64,000 nucleotides of DNA from Candidatus Marithrix sp. (GTDB lineage: Bacteria; Pseudomonadota; Gammaproteobacteria; Beggiatoales; Beggiatoaceae): NCBI GenBank assembly GCA_016744775.1, contig JADGDS010000001.1:596290-660289 (forward strand), read 5' to 3'. The notes beneath the pieces were generated by a model. That model had not been told where the DNA came from. It saw nothing but the letters and a program-made list of their open reading frames with translations, and did not search any database. Below, in pieces: positions 47,358-57,487 of the stretch. Both the position numbers and the translations under genes were made by a program. Numbering within the stretch: position 1 is the stretch's first letter; the number at the start of each line of letters is the position of its first letter.

Positions 47358-47733
47358 ATTTTTTTGTCTATTCCCATTAACTGTCGTTACCAGTTTTTGG
47401 GAATTTTTTTGTATTATATCTAAATATATGCAACTGTTATTCCATTATTAACTGTCGTTACCAGTTTTTTTTGGTATTATATCTAAATATATGCAACTGT
47501 TATTCCATGTTTTATGATTATTTAGCATAATTCATAAATTATATTGAATATTTATGCAAACACTAGTCCAAAATTTAGAGTTGTAATATTGATTACAATA
47601 TGATTGTCTGCTTGATAACATAATTTAGATATATATTTAGTATAAGTATATAATATATAATATATTTTGCTTAAAAATTTCTCTGGTATATTACTTGCCA
47701 TGCTATTCTAAATATTTTAAAAGGAACTTTTGT
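47358..47733. other. 376-base region between hydrolase and nitrate reductase genes
   Basis: The first half holds the tandem duplication at 47376-47508. The second half (47509-47733) is very AT-rich, with no gene, and should contain the nitrate reductase promoter; several TATATAAT-like stretches near 47650-47665 prevent a single assignment. Confidence 0.5.
47376..47508. repeat. Two-copy tandem duplication of about 65 bases
   Basis: Copy 1 (47376-47443) and copy 2 (47447-47508) both read ATTAACTGTCGTTACCAG, then a T-run of different length, TATTATATCTAAATATATGC and AACTGTTATTCC. Each unit starts with an AACTG/CAGTT mini-hairpin followed by T residues, so each could be a weak terminator after the hydrolase gene. 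The T-runs suggest slippage. Confidence 0.7.
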
Positions 47734-50328
47734 ATGTCGAGTACATATACTACTTGCCCATATTGTGGAGTAGGCTGTGGAGTCGTCGCCAAAACAGATG
47801 ATCAAATTACTACAATTCATGGCGATAAAACTCACCCTGCAAATTTTGGACGCTTATGTTCTAAAGGTAGTGCTTTAGCTAGTACCTTGAGTTTAGATGG
47901 GCGTTTATTATATCCTGAAATTAATGGGGAATCTTGTAGTTGGGATACAGTTTTAGATAAGGTAGCCTCTGAATTTCAAACTATCATTCAAGAATATGGT
48001 TCTGAAGCTATTGCCTTTTATGTATCTGGTCAATTATTGACTGAGGATTATTATGTGGCTAATAAGTTGATGAAGGGATTTATTGGTACCGCAAATATTG
48101 ATACTAATTCCAGATTATGTATGTCTTCCAGCGTCGCTGGTTATAAACGTGCTTTTGGTAGTGATACTGTGCCGGGCAATTATGAAGATTTAGAACAAGC
48201 CGATTTATTAGTATTGGTAGGTACTAATTTAGCTTGGTGTCATCCAATTTTATTTCAACGCATTGCCGCTGCTAAGAAAAAACGCCCAGATTTACAAATC
48301 GTTGTTATTGATCCACGTTATACCGCTACTTGTGAAATTGCCGATTTACATTTAGCTATCAAGCCCGGTAGGGATGGTCATTTATTTAATGGCTTATTGA
48401 ATTTTCTTAGATCTAATGATTATCTTGATTATGAGTTTTTAGAAAATGCTACTGAAGGTTTTGCCTCGGCATTAGAAGCAGCGCGATTAACAGTAAATGA
48501 TTTTGAGCCTTTAGAATTACAATTTTTTGAATTATTTGCTAAAACTGAGAAAGTTGTCACAATTTATTCTCAAGGAGTTACTCAATCCACTAGCGGCACC
48601 GATAAAGTTAATAGTATTATTAATTGTCATTTAGCGACTGGGCGTATTGGTAAACCGGGCATGGGTCCATTTTCGGTAACTGGGCAACCAAATGCTATGG
48701 GTGGGCGCGAAGTTGGTGGCTTGGCAAATCAATTAGCCTCTCATATGGATTTTAATCCTGAACATCGCGCTTTAGTGCAAGAATTTTGGCAATCTCCATA
48801 TATTGCAGAAAAACAAGGCTTAAAGTTAGTAGAATTATTTGAAGCTATTAATCAAGGCAAAATCAAGGCATTGTGGATAATGGGAACTAATCCTCTAGTT
48901 TCTATGCCAAATAGTAAGGCTGTTAAGCAAACCTTAGAAAAATGTAATTTAGTTATAGTTTCTGATTGTGTACGCAAAACTGATACTACAGAAATGGCTG
49001 ATATTTTATTACCTGCACTAGCTTGGGGAGAAAAAGATGGTACTGTAACTAATTCAGAGCGGCGTATTTCCAGACAACGAGCCTTTTTAAATCCACCCGG
49101 TGAAGCAAAAGCTGATTGGTGGATTATTACTCAAGTTGCACAAGCTATGGGTTTTGCGAAACAATTTAATTATCAAAGTGAGGCAGATATATTTCGTGAA
49201 TATGCAGCTTTATCTGGTTATAAAAATAATGGTACACGCGATTTTGATATTAGTGGCTTAGCTCTTTCTAACGAAGAATATCAACGTTTAAAGCCAATTC
49301 AATGGCCAGTTGTTTCATTACGTGGAACAGCTCGTATGTTTGCTGATAGAAAATTTTATACAGCTAGCGGCAAAGCCAAATTAATTGCAATAAATCCTCG
49401 ATTACCAGTAAACTTACCAGATATTAAATATCCCTTCATATTAAATACTGGGCGAATTCGTGATCAATGGCATACTATGACACGTACATCTAAATCAGCG
49501 CGATTATTAAGACATATTGATGAACCCTATGCAGAAATTCATCCTGATGATGCTCAAGCTGAGGATATTAGTGATGGTAGCTTAGTAGAAGTTACTAGTC
49601 ATTTAGGTAAATTATTAGTTCGCGCTAAGCTTAGTGACAAACAAAAAATCGGCAATATATTTATACCAATGCACTGGAATCGACAAAATAGTAGTGCGGC
49701 ATTAGTTGATAGTTTAATAATGTCTAATGTTGATCCAGTTTCTGGGCAACCTGAATTTAAGCATACTCCGGTGCGTATTTCTGCTTATCGCCCAGCATGG
49801 CAAGGTTTTCTATTATCAAAAAATGAACTAACTTTACCAACAGAAATTCTGGATTATTGGGTTAAAATTCGTAGCGATAATAATTGTTGGCGTTATGAAT
49901 TAGCTAGTAATACAATTCCAGAAAATTGGGCAGATTGGGTACGTAAACATTTTGGCGCAGAACAACAATGGTTAGAATATCAAGATGTTGCAACTGGACG
50001 TTATCGTTGTGCTAGCATTGTTGAAGAACGTTTAAACATTTGCTTATTTATAAGTAGAGATGAGCAATTACCAACACGTAGTGATTTAATAGCTATGTTT
50101 GCCAGAAATAAATTAAGCACAACAGATCGTTTAAGTTTATTGATTGGTCAAACTGAGGAAGAGAAAGACCATATAATTTGCTCTTGTTTTAATGTAGGAA
50201 CTAAAAAAATACTAAAGGAAATTAAGGAACAGAATTTAACTACTACTGAAGAAATAACTGAGGCATTACAGGCTGGGAGTAATTGTGGATCCTGTATTCC
50301 TGAATTGAAGGCTTTGTTGGGTTGTTAA
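47734..50328 (+). CDS. nasA: Assimilatory nitrate reductase catalytic subunit (NasA-like)
   Basis: The ATG at 47734 has AAGGAA seven bases upstream; the open frame extends upstream to a TTG at 47695, but that adds unrelated residues. The 864-residue product has the 4Fe-4S motif TTCPYCGVGCGV (Cys8, 11, 15) with GRLCSKGSAL. The molybdopterin body includes NSRLCMSSSVAGYKRAFGSD and GQPNAMGGREVGGLANQLA, and a C-terminal BFD-like 2Fe-2S domain has CSCFNVGTKKI and SNCGSCIPEL. This layout matches NasA, which reduces nitrate to nitrite for assimilation. No nitrite reductase, NasB or transporter gene is adjacent. Confidence 0.9.
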   Translation: MSSTYTTCPYCGVGCGVVAKTDDQITTIHGDKTHPANFGRLCSKGSALASTLSLDGRLLYPEINGESCSWDTVLDKVASEFQTIIQEYGSEAIAFYVSGQLLTEDYYVANKLMKGFIGTANIDTNSRLCMSSSVAGYKRAFGSDTVPGNYEDLEQADLLVLVGTNLAWCHPILFQRIAAAKKKRPDLQIVVIDPRYTATCEIADLHLAIKPGRDGHLFNGLLNFLRSNDYLDYEFLENATEGFASALEAARLTVNDFEPLELQFFELFAKTEKVVTIYSQGVTQSTSGTDKVNSIINCHLATGRIGKPGMGPFSVTGQPNAMGGREVGGLANQLASHMDFNPEHRALVQEFWQSPYIAEKQGLKLVELFEAINQGKIKALWIMGTNPLVSMPNSKAVKQTLEKCNLVIVSDCVRKTDTTEMADILLPALAWGEKDGTVTNSERRISRQRAFLNPPGEAKADWWIITQVAQAMGFAKQFNYQSEADIFREYAALSGYKNNGTRDFDISGLALSNEEYQRLKPIQWPVVSLRGTARMFADRKFYTASGKAKLIAINPRLPVNLPDIKYPFILNTGRIRDQWHTMTRTSKSARLLRHIDEPYAEIHPDDAQAEDISDGSLVEVTSHLGKLLVRAKLSDKQKIGNIFIPMHWNRQNSSAALVDSLIMSNVDPVSGQPEFKHTPVRISAYRPAWQGFLLSKNELTLPTEILDYWVKIRSDNNCWRYELASNTIPENWADWVRKHFGAEQQWLEYQDVATGRYRCASIVEERLNICLFISRDEQLPTRSDLIAMFARNKLSTTDRLSLLIGQTEEEKDHIICSCFNVGTKKILKEIKEQNLTTTEEITEALQAGSNCGSCIPELKALLGC

Positions 50329-50412
50329 TTTTTAGGAACAGCAAGTTAATATTAACAGGTTGATCTTATCAAAATCCGTTGTACTATTAAAATCAATTTA
50401 CTTTAAGTTTGA

Positions 50413-50592
50413 GTCAAACTAAAAAAAATTAATTCTTCGTCAATTGAGCAAACAAAATGCAAACATGAATTAGAAAAGGCTAACTTAATTGTCGAACAAC
50501 AAAAAAAGGAAATTGATTATTTAAAACAACAGATGAGTGATTTGAGAATGATCATTAACTTACAGAACAAACCAGAAAAATCAGCAGAGTAG
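50413..50592 (+). pseudogene. Possible remnant of a coiled-coil protein gene (3' end only)
   Basis: A frame open from just after a TGA at 50410 to TAG at 50592 encodes ELEKANLIVEQQKKEIDYL and similar heptad-rich sequence. There is no ATG, GTG or TTG before the last third, so it cannot be a whole gene. It may be the surviving tail of a deleted gene; I do not recognise the family. Confidence 0.3.
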
Positions 50593-50645
50593 ATAAAAAA
50601 TAACTAGTCTGTTGTCAATAAACTAAACCTAGGTTACAAGCCCCA

Positions 50646-50660
50646 AGACCTGTCAGGTCT
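50646..50660. repeat. AGACCTGTCAGGTCT element, copy 3 (decayed)
   Basis: AGACCTGTCAGGTCT is followed by AAAACCCGACAG, a degraded version of the second arm seen in copies at 9718 and 20513. Confidence 0.6.
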
Positions 50661-50778
50661 AAAACCCGACAGTTTAAAGAAAACTTTAGCCTCGAAAAGT
50701 ATTGAAGAGGTATTTAATTAATTATAATTTTAAAAACTGTGTATGACGCTATCGCTTATACACCCTACGCTTGCTGGC

Positions 50779-51258
50779 TTATTCATATTCATTAACTATT
50801 TTCAAAGCATAATCTAACAAGCTTGGATTAAAATAAATTTGAGATGATCTTAATATTTTTATATGAGGTTTAAGAGATTTAAGTATTCCTTTTTTCTTTG
50901 CCTCAATCAGAACACCAAGGCTTCCAATAATTTTTATGTTATTCAGTTTTGCTATTTTTCTTCCCGCTTTTTCATCAATTAACAAATAGTCTGCTTGGAG
51001 ATGTTTATATAAGGCAATAGAACTCAATTCACCTTTATCCAGTGAATTTCCCTCAATTATAAAACTACTTAAATCCACATCAATCACTTTTCCTTGCAAA
51101 TATTCTTTCAGTTTATCCGATCCTAATTTATCACCAACAGTTACTTCGTCATAAACAGTTTGTGAAACTTTAACATTATCAAATAGTTTATCTAAAATGT
51201 CCAGACTATCACAGATAGTTAATGCCACTAAAGGTGATGCGTCGGCTATTACAATCAT
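50779..51258 (-). CDS. DUF3368 PIN-like toxin
   Basis: The 159-residue protein has IADASPLVALTICDSLDIL, NSLDKGELSSIALYK, ADYLLIDEKAGRKIA and IIGSLGVLIEAKKKG. Asp6, the D-x-G-E segment and Asp in LLIDEK are the PIN-domain acidic residues. DUF3368 proteins are VapC-like RNase toxins usually paired with UPF0175 antitoxins, as here. The start overlaps the antitoxin stop (ATGA). The antitoxin-first order is typical. Confidence 0.85.
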   Translation of the reverse strand: MIVIADASPLVALTICDSLDILDKLFDNVKVSQTVYDEVTVGDKLGSDKLKEYLQGKVIDVDLSSFIIEGNSLDKGELSSIALYKHLQADYLLIDEKAGRKIAKLNNIKIIGSLGVLIEAKKKGILKSLKPHIKILRSSQIYFNPSLLDYALKIVNEYE

Positions 51259-51518
51259 GATAATTCCTTATCCAACATAGCGACTTCAGTTTTTAATTCT
51301 TCAATATTTTCATATGTTTGATGTTCTACACCTCTTTGTTTACATTCGTATAAAAATTCATAGCGATCTATTTGTCCAATAAATTCAATTGCAGCTCCTA
51401 CTGAAAGTAGCCCATTTCTATACATATCTATAGCGGTATTTAATTTTAATAGTTTTTTTAATTTTTCAGGCGATTGATTAATTACATATTTTTCAGGAAT
51501 ATCAATAGTTAATTCCAT
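51255..51518 (-). CDS. UPF0175 family antitoxin
   Basis: The 87-residue protein starts MELTIDIPEKYV and has TAIDMYRNGLLSVGAAIEFI, the helix-turn-helix-like core of UPF0175, then YEFLYECKQRGVEH and a C-terminal helix expected to wrap the toxin. It lies upstream of and overlaps the DUF3368 toxin gene by four bases. GGAGATATACT precedes the ATG. Confidence 0.85.
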   Translation of the reverse strand: MELTIDIPEKYVINQSPEKLKKLLKLNTAIDMYRNGLLSVGAAIEFIGQIDRYEFLYECKQRGVEHQTYENIEELKTEVAMLDKELS

Positions 51519-51553
51519 AGTATATCTCCAAATATATTAATGAGCCAAAAATT

Positions 51554-51991
51554 TCAAAATTCTAAACTAAATCCAATACTTATTGAATTTATTATATCTG
51601 TCTGCTGATCAAATATCACATCTTGTCTGTATGTTACAAAAATGTTATTGTCTCCTTCCCATCCTAAATTTGTGGTTAATCCGATTAGATTTTCTGAATC
51701 TACACCATAGTCAAAATATCCAATCGTGCCAATTGACATATTAAACCAATTAAACAGTTTTTGTTCTAAAACAATTCCTATTGATGTAAATTCATCATAA
51801 TCAGTATCAAATTTAGTGATTTCTAATCCATATTTCCTAATATCATCTGCTGGTAATAAAATACGTCCTCCATAATGATATACGCTGTTACTTTCAACAG
51901 AGCCATATCCAAAATGTGGTCTAAATGAAGTATCGGCAAATGATTCTAATGAATATAATAAGATTAATAGGAAAATGTATAGATGTTTCAT
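51554..51991 (-). CDS. Small outer-membrane beta-barrel protein (YfaZ-like)
   Basis: The 145-residue protein has a signal peptide (cut after FA, residue 19) and alternating amphipathic beta strands (FRPHFGYGSVESNSVYHYGG; FTSIGIVLEQKLFNWFNMSI). It ends ISIGFSLEF with the terminal Phe needed for barrel assembly. The size suits a six- to eight-strand barrel. YfaZ similarity is a guess from pattern. Its start is two bases from the end of the DUF2141 gene, so the two probably form an operon. Confidence 0.6.
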   Translation of the reverse strand: MKHLYIFLLILLYSLESFADTSFRPHFGYGSVESNSVYHYGGRILLPADDIRKYGLEITKFDTDYDEFTSIGIVLEQKLFNWFNMSIGTIGYFDYGVDSENLIGLTTNLGWEGDNNIFVTYRQDVIFDQQTDIINSISIGFSLEF

Positions 51992-51992
51992 C

Positions 51993-52400
51993 TTAATATT
52001 TCATATGAATTTTAGCATGGTAGCTGCCATCAAGTTGAAACTTAGCTTTATCGAATTTTGGTGGTCCAAAAAAGGGTTTTGCATTGTTTGAGAAGCCATA
52101 TCCTTCTTTTGGTATTTTAAGGAGGTTTTTGTCCAATTTGTTATTCATATTTTCATCGTGAAACATAGCAATTGCATAAGTTCCATTTGGAATATTTTCA
52201 AATTTACATCTAATAGAGTTTACTTGAGCCTTTAGCTTTAAGCCTTTATACTTGTTTGTTAAAAATGTATCTTTCGAGTTAAATAAGCCAATAATAAGCT
52301 TGCCTGTGTTATTTTTGATATTTGATATGTCGATATTTATATCGGATGCAAATATCTTTGGGGATACTAACAATATAGATAATAAAATTATTTTTTTCAT
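51993..52400 (-). CDS. DUF2141 exported protein
   Basis: The ATG at 52398-52400 gives 135 residues with a signal peptide (MKKIILLSILLVSPKIFA). The open frame extends 63 bases further but would bury it, and AAAGAG lies before the chosen start. The body matches DUF2141: ISNIKNNTGKLIIGLFNSKD, FENIPNGTYAIAMFHDENMN, then NKLDKNLLKIPKEGYGFSNN and AKPFFGPPKF. This family is a periplasmic Ig-like domain of unknown function. It is followed by the small barrel gene. Confidence 0.82.
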   Translation of the reverse strand: MKKIILLSILLVSPKIFASDINIDISNIKNNTGKLIIGLFNSKDTFLTNKYKGLKLKAQVNSIRCKFENIPNGTYAIAMFHDENMNNKLDKNLLKIPKEGYGFSNNAKPFFGPPKFDKAKFQLDGSYHAKIHMKY

Positions 52401-52441
52401 AATGAACTCTTTAAGTTTTTGAAAATTCATATTTGCATATT

Positions 52442-52450
52442 TGGTATAAT
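52442..52450 (+). promoter_or_regulatory. Extended -10 promoter upstream of mutS
   Basis: TGGTATAAT at 52442-52450 is a consensus extended -10 element. A TTGAAA at 52419-52424 is spaced 20 bases away, too far to be ideal; extended -10 promoters can work without a -35. Initiation would fall near 52457, about 100 bases before the mutS ATG. Confidence 0.5.
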
Positions 52451-52494
52451 ATGTCATTAACATATGTTAATTTTTTAACATTAAAGGAAGCCTT

Positions 52495-52572
52495 ATGAGA
52501 TATTTTTGTTCTTATGTTCCTGTTGATTGCAATGCAGGTAGTCCAGAGGAAAATTATGTCAAACAAAACTAA
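52495..52572 (+). CDS. Possible 25-residue leader ORF overlapping mutS start
   Basis: AAAGGAAG at 52483-52490 is a strong ribosome site five bases before an ATG at 52495. The frame codes for [15 protein letters not shown] and ends at TAA 52570-52572, inside mutS in another frame. It may couple or limit mutS translation, or be chance. Confidence 0.3.
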   Translation: MRYFCSYVPVDCNAGSPEENYVKQN

Positions 52573-55045
52573 ACATTCCCCCGCCATGCAGCATTATTTG
52601 GAACTAAAAGCAGAGTATCCAAATATGTTGTTGTTTTATCGTATGGGTGATTTTTATGAGTTCTTTTTTGATGATGCTATTCGAGCGGCGCGTCTTTTAG
52701 ATATTACTGTTACTTCTCGTAGTAAAAAGAATGGTCAGCCTATTCCTATGTCTGGTATTCCTTTTCATGCTGTTGAGAATTATTTAGCTAAATTGGTTCG
52801 TTTGGGTGAGTCGGCTGTTATTTGTGAGCAGGTTGGTGATCCTGCTACTAGTAAGGGTTTGGTTGAGCGTAAGGTTACTCGTATTATTACGCCGGGCACT
52901 GTTACTGATGAGGCTTTGTTGGAGGAGCGTCAGGAAAGTTTGTTGGTGGCTATTCATGTTGTTGATAATCTTATTGGTATTGCTAGTTTGGATTTGGCTA
53001 GTGGGCGTTTTTCTGTTATGGAACTAGAGGGGGAGAATTTACTTTATAATGAATTGGAACGCTTGTCACCCAAGGAATTATTAGTCAGTGAAAATAGCGA
53101 CTTACATTTGCCTAAGTTACCTATACGTCAACAATATGCTTGGTATTTTGATTTGGATACGGCACGACGTTTATTAACCAAGCAGTTTGTGACACGAGAT
53201 TTATCTGGTTTCGGTTGTGAAGATTTGATAGTGGCTTTAAGAGCGGCTGGTTGTTTATTACAATATGTGCGTGAAACACAGAAGTCTGCTTTACCTCATA
53301 TTAAGGCTTTGCATTGGGAGCGGCGCGAAGATAGTATTTTTTTAGATGTTGCTAGTAGGCGCAATTTGGAGCTTGATAGTCGTATTATTGGTAAAGCTGA
53401 ACATACTCTGGTTAATGTTATGGATGAGTGTGCTACTCCAATGGGTGGGCGTTTGTTGCGCCGCTGGTTACATCGCCCGTTGCGAGATATTAAAATTTTA
53501 AGGGCACGTCATGATAGTGTTGGCAGTTTGTTGGAGCAGCAGTGTGTTGATGATGTATATCAAAAATTACGTGCTATTGGTGATATTGAGCGAATTTTAA
53601 CACGAATTGCTTTAAAATCCGCACGCCCAAGGGATTTAACTAATTTAAGAACTGCTTTAGGAAATTTACCTGATTTACAACAAGTTTTAACTAAAATTAG
53701 TAATAAATATATACAAAATCTATCTAAGCAAATTGGAACTTTTCCGGAGCTTTATCAGTTATTAAAGTCTGCGATTGTTGAAAATCCACCAATGTTAATT
53801 CGTGATGGTGGTGTTATCGCGCCTAAGTATGATAAAGAATTTGATGAATTATCTGGTTTAAGTGAAAATGCTGGTGAATATTTAATAGAGTTAGAACAGC
53901 GTGAACGTGAGCGTAGTGGAATTGCTAAGTTAAAAGTTGGTTTTAATAGAGTACATGGTTATTATATAGAAGTTGCTAGGAATAAAACAGTTCCTGATAA
54001 TTATATACGTCGTCAAACTTTAAAAGCTGTTGAACGTTATATCACTGATGAGTTAAAAACTTTTGAGGATAAAGTTTTAAGCGCGAAGGAGCGAGCTTTA
54101 AGTAGAGAAAAGTATTTATATGAGTGTTTATTAGAGAAAATTGCTAAATCATTAGATAAATTACAAGCTAGCAGTGCCGCTTTAGCTGAATTGGATGTGC
54201 TAAATAATTTTGCTGAACGAGCTAATACTTTGAAGTTATATCCACCGGAATTTTCTAATAAGGAGGGTATTGAAATTATTGAAGGGCGACATCCTGTTGT
54301 TGAGGCTGTGCAAGATGAGACTTTTATTCCTAATGATTTACGATTAGATGAACAGCGGCGTATGTTGATTTTGACTTCTCCGAATATGGGTGGTAAAAGT
54401 ACTTATATGCGTCAAACTGCTTTAATAGTTTTATTGGCTCATATTGGTAGTTTTGTTCCGGCTCAACAGGCAATATTGGGTCCGATAGATGGAATTTTTA
54501 CCCGTATTGGTGCAAATGATGATTTGGCTGGTGGGCGTTCTACTTTTATGGTAGAAATGATTGAAACTGCTAATATTTTACATAATGCAACTTCTCATAG
54601 TTTGGTGTTAATGGATGAAGTTGGACGTGGTACTAGTACTTTTGATGGTTTGTCTTTGGCATGGGCTTGTGTAGAGTATTTAGCTAATACGATTGGGGCA
54701 TATACTTTGTTTGCGACTCATTATTTTGAATTAACGCGCTTGCCTGAAAAATTTAACAGGATACATAATGTATGTTTAGAGGCGATAGAACAAGATGATA
54801 CTTTAAGATTTATGCACACCGTAAAAGAAGGAGCCGCAAATAAAAGTTATGGTTTACAGGTAGCTTTATTAGCAGGTGTGCCTGAACATATAGTAAAACA
54901 AGCTCAGCTTCGGCTTCAAAAATTAGAAAGTCAACAAACAAATACTAACCCAGTAATAAGCAAATTAGAAAAATTGTCACCTGATGATATGACTCCTAAA
55001 GAGGCGTTGGAGATGATTTATGAGTTGAAGGGGGATTTAAATTAG
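52556..55045 (+). CDS. mutS: DNA mismatch repair protein MutS
   Basis: The ATG at 52556, five bases after AGAGGA, gives 829 residues. The open frame begins at 52514, but the extra 14 residues are not MutS-like. The mismatch-binding motif Phe33-x-Glu35 lies in [14 protein letters not shown]. The ATPase domain has [15 protein letters not shown] (Walker A), [20 protein letters not shown] (Walker B) and [13 protein letters not shown]. The C-terminal [15 protein letters not shown] is the dimer/tetramer end found in gammaproteobacteria. It recognises mismatches and recruits MutL. It converges on purA. Confidence 0.97.
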   Translation: MSNKTKHSPAMQHYLELKAEYPNMLLFYRMGDFYEFFFDDAIRAARLLDITVTSRSKKNGQPIPMSGIPFHAVENYLAKLVRLGESAVICEQVGDPATSKGLVERKVTRIITPGTVTDEALLEERQESLLVAIHVVDNLIGIASLDLASGRFSVMELEGENLLYNELERLSPKELLVSENSDLHLPKLPIRQQYAWYFDLDTARRLLTKQFVTRDLSGFGCEDLIVALRAAGCLLQYVRETQKSALPHIKALHWERREDSIFLDVASRRNLELDSRIIGKAEHTLVNVMDECATPMGGRLLRRWLHRPLRDIKILRARHDSVGSLLEQQCVDDVYQKLRAIGDIERILTRIALKSARPRDLTNLRTALGNLPDLQQVLTKISNKYIQNLSKQIGTFPELYQLLKSAIVENPPMLIRDGGVIAPKYDKEFDELSGLSENAGEYLIELEQRERERSGIAKLKVGFNRVHGYYIEVARNKTVPDNYIRRQTLKAVERYITDELKTFEDKVLSAKERALSREKYLYECLLEKIAKSLDKLQASSAALAELDVLNNFAERANTLKLYPPEFSNKEGIEIIEGRHPVVEAVQDETFIPNDLRLDEQRRMLILTSPNMGGKSTYMRQTALIVLLAHIGSFVPAQQAILGPIDGIFTRIGANDDLAGGRSTFMVEMIETANILHNATSHSLVLMDEVGRGTSTFDGLSLAWACVEYLANTIGAYTLFATHYFELTRLPEKFNRIHNVCLEAIEQDDTLRFMHTVKEGAANKSYGLQVALLAGVPEHIVKQAQLRLQKLESQQTNTNPVISKLEKLSPDDMTPKEALEMIYELKGDLN

Positions 55046-55048
55046 TAG

Positions 55049-55074
55049 GTTGGGCTGACGAAAGGAAGCCCAAC
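55049..55074. terminator. Hairpin between convergent mutS and purA
   Basis: GTTGGGCT (55049-55056) pairs with AGCCCAAC (55067-55074) around a ten-base loop, three bases after the mutS stop. It probably ends both transcripts. The GTAGGTTGGGCT sequence resembles a dispersed hairpin I recall from other bacteria; only one copy is seen here. Confidence 0.65.
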
Positions 55075-55085
55075 AAAATCAAATG

Positions 55086-56583
<1,498 letters not shown>

Positions 56584-56593
56584 AGTCTAAATT

Positions 56594-56608
56594 CCCCCTA
56601 AGCGGGGG
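56594..56608. promoter_or_regulatory. Short GC hairpin between hflC and DUF2065 gene
   Basis: CCCCC (56594-56598) pairs with GGGGG (56604-56608). It stands out in the AT-rich sequence and may be an mRNA processing or weak termination site within the operon. Confidence 0.35.
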
Positions 56609-56614
56609 TGGATT

Positions 56615-57487
56615 TTATTTATCAGCAGTACTATGTTTAAAAAACTTAAAGAATTCAGAATCTGGTTGTATTAATAATACATCACTTCGATCCTTAAAGG
56701 TTTCTTTATAAGCATTTAAACTACGATATAGCGCGTAAAACTCAGGATTTTTAGTATAAGCTACTGCATAAGTATCAGTTGCTGTAGCCTCACCTTGACC
56801 ACGTATTTGTTGTGATTTTTGTTTTGCTATCGCAATTGTTTCTACACTTTCACGATCTGCTCTAGCCCGAATACGTACAGCTTCGGCTTCACCTTGAGAA
56901 CGTAATTGTTTAGCATCTTGTTCACGTTCTGCTTCCATACGTCGATAAACTGAGCTGCTAACTTCTCTAGGTAATTCAATTCTCTTGATGCGAACATCGA
57001 CAATTTTAATACCAAATTGAATCGCACGTTTTTTTGCTTCTGTGGTGATAATTTCCATCACATTAGCACGATCATCAGAGACCACTTCTTTAATGGTACG
57101 TTTACCAAATTCACTACGTAAACCATCGGCAATCAGTTCAGCTAAACGTTGTTTAGCTCTTAAAGATTGACCACTAACACTGGTATAATATTTAACTACA
57201 TCAACAATTTGCCATTTAACGAAAGAATCAACAATTAAGTTTTTCTTTTCATTAGTTAAAAAATGTTCAGGTTGAGCATCAAGTGTTTGAACACGTTTAT
57301 TAAATTTACGAATAGTGTGATAAATAGGAATTTTAAAATGTAATCCCGGTTCAAATTTAGCAGGAACCACTTTACCAAAACGTAACATTAAAGCCAATTC
57401 AGTTTCTTTAACTGTAAAGACACACATTAATCCAATTAATAAGAATATTAATCCCAATATTCCTACGATCATTTTATTTGCTGCCAT
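56615..57487 (-). CDS. hflC: FtsH modulator HflC (SPFH protein)
   Basis: The 290-residue protein has an N-terminal membrane helix (ILGLIFLLIGLMCVFTV), then KETELALMLRFGKV and the SPFH domain (VKWQIVDVVKYYTSVSGQ; GIKIVDVRIKRIELPREV). A coiled-coil region follows (AEREQDAKQLRSQGEAEAVR). HflC assembles with HflK into a periplasm-facing cage around FtsH and limits its proteolysis. Its start overlaps the hflK stop by one base. Confidence 0.95.
   Translation of the reverse strand: MAANKMIVGILGLIFLLIGLMCVFTVKETELALMLRFGKVVPAKFEPGLHFKIPIYHTIRKFNKRVQTLDAQPEHFLTNEKKNLIVDSFVKWQIVDVVKYYTSVSGQSLRAKQRLAELIADGLRSEFGKRTIKEVVSDDRANVMEIITTEAKKRAIQFGIKIVDVRIKRIELPREVSSSVYRRMEAEREQDAKQLRSQGEAEAVRIRARADRESVETIAIAKQKSQQIRGQGEATATDTYAVAYTKNPEFYALYRSLNAYKETFKDRSDVLLIQPDSEFFKFFKHSTADK

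Larger units (their letters stand above)
50329..50778. other. 450-base region with gene remnant and repeat
   Basis: It contains a 60-codon open stretch with a coiled-coil end (50413-50592) that lacks a start codon, and the third AGACCTGTCAGGT element at 50646. The rest shows no gene. It separates the nitrate reductase gene from a convergent toxin gene. Confidence 0.5.

Noticed and set aside
47376..47508. Possible CRISPR array
   Set aside because: Only two units, adjacent without unique spacers, and no cas genes in the window.
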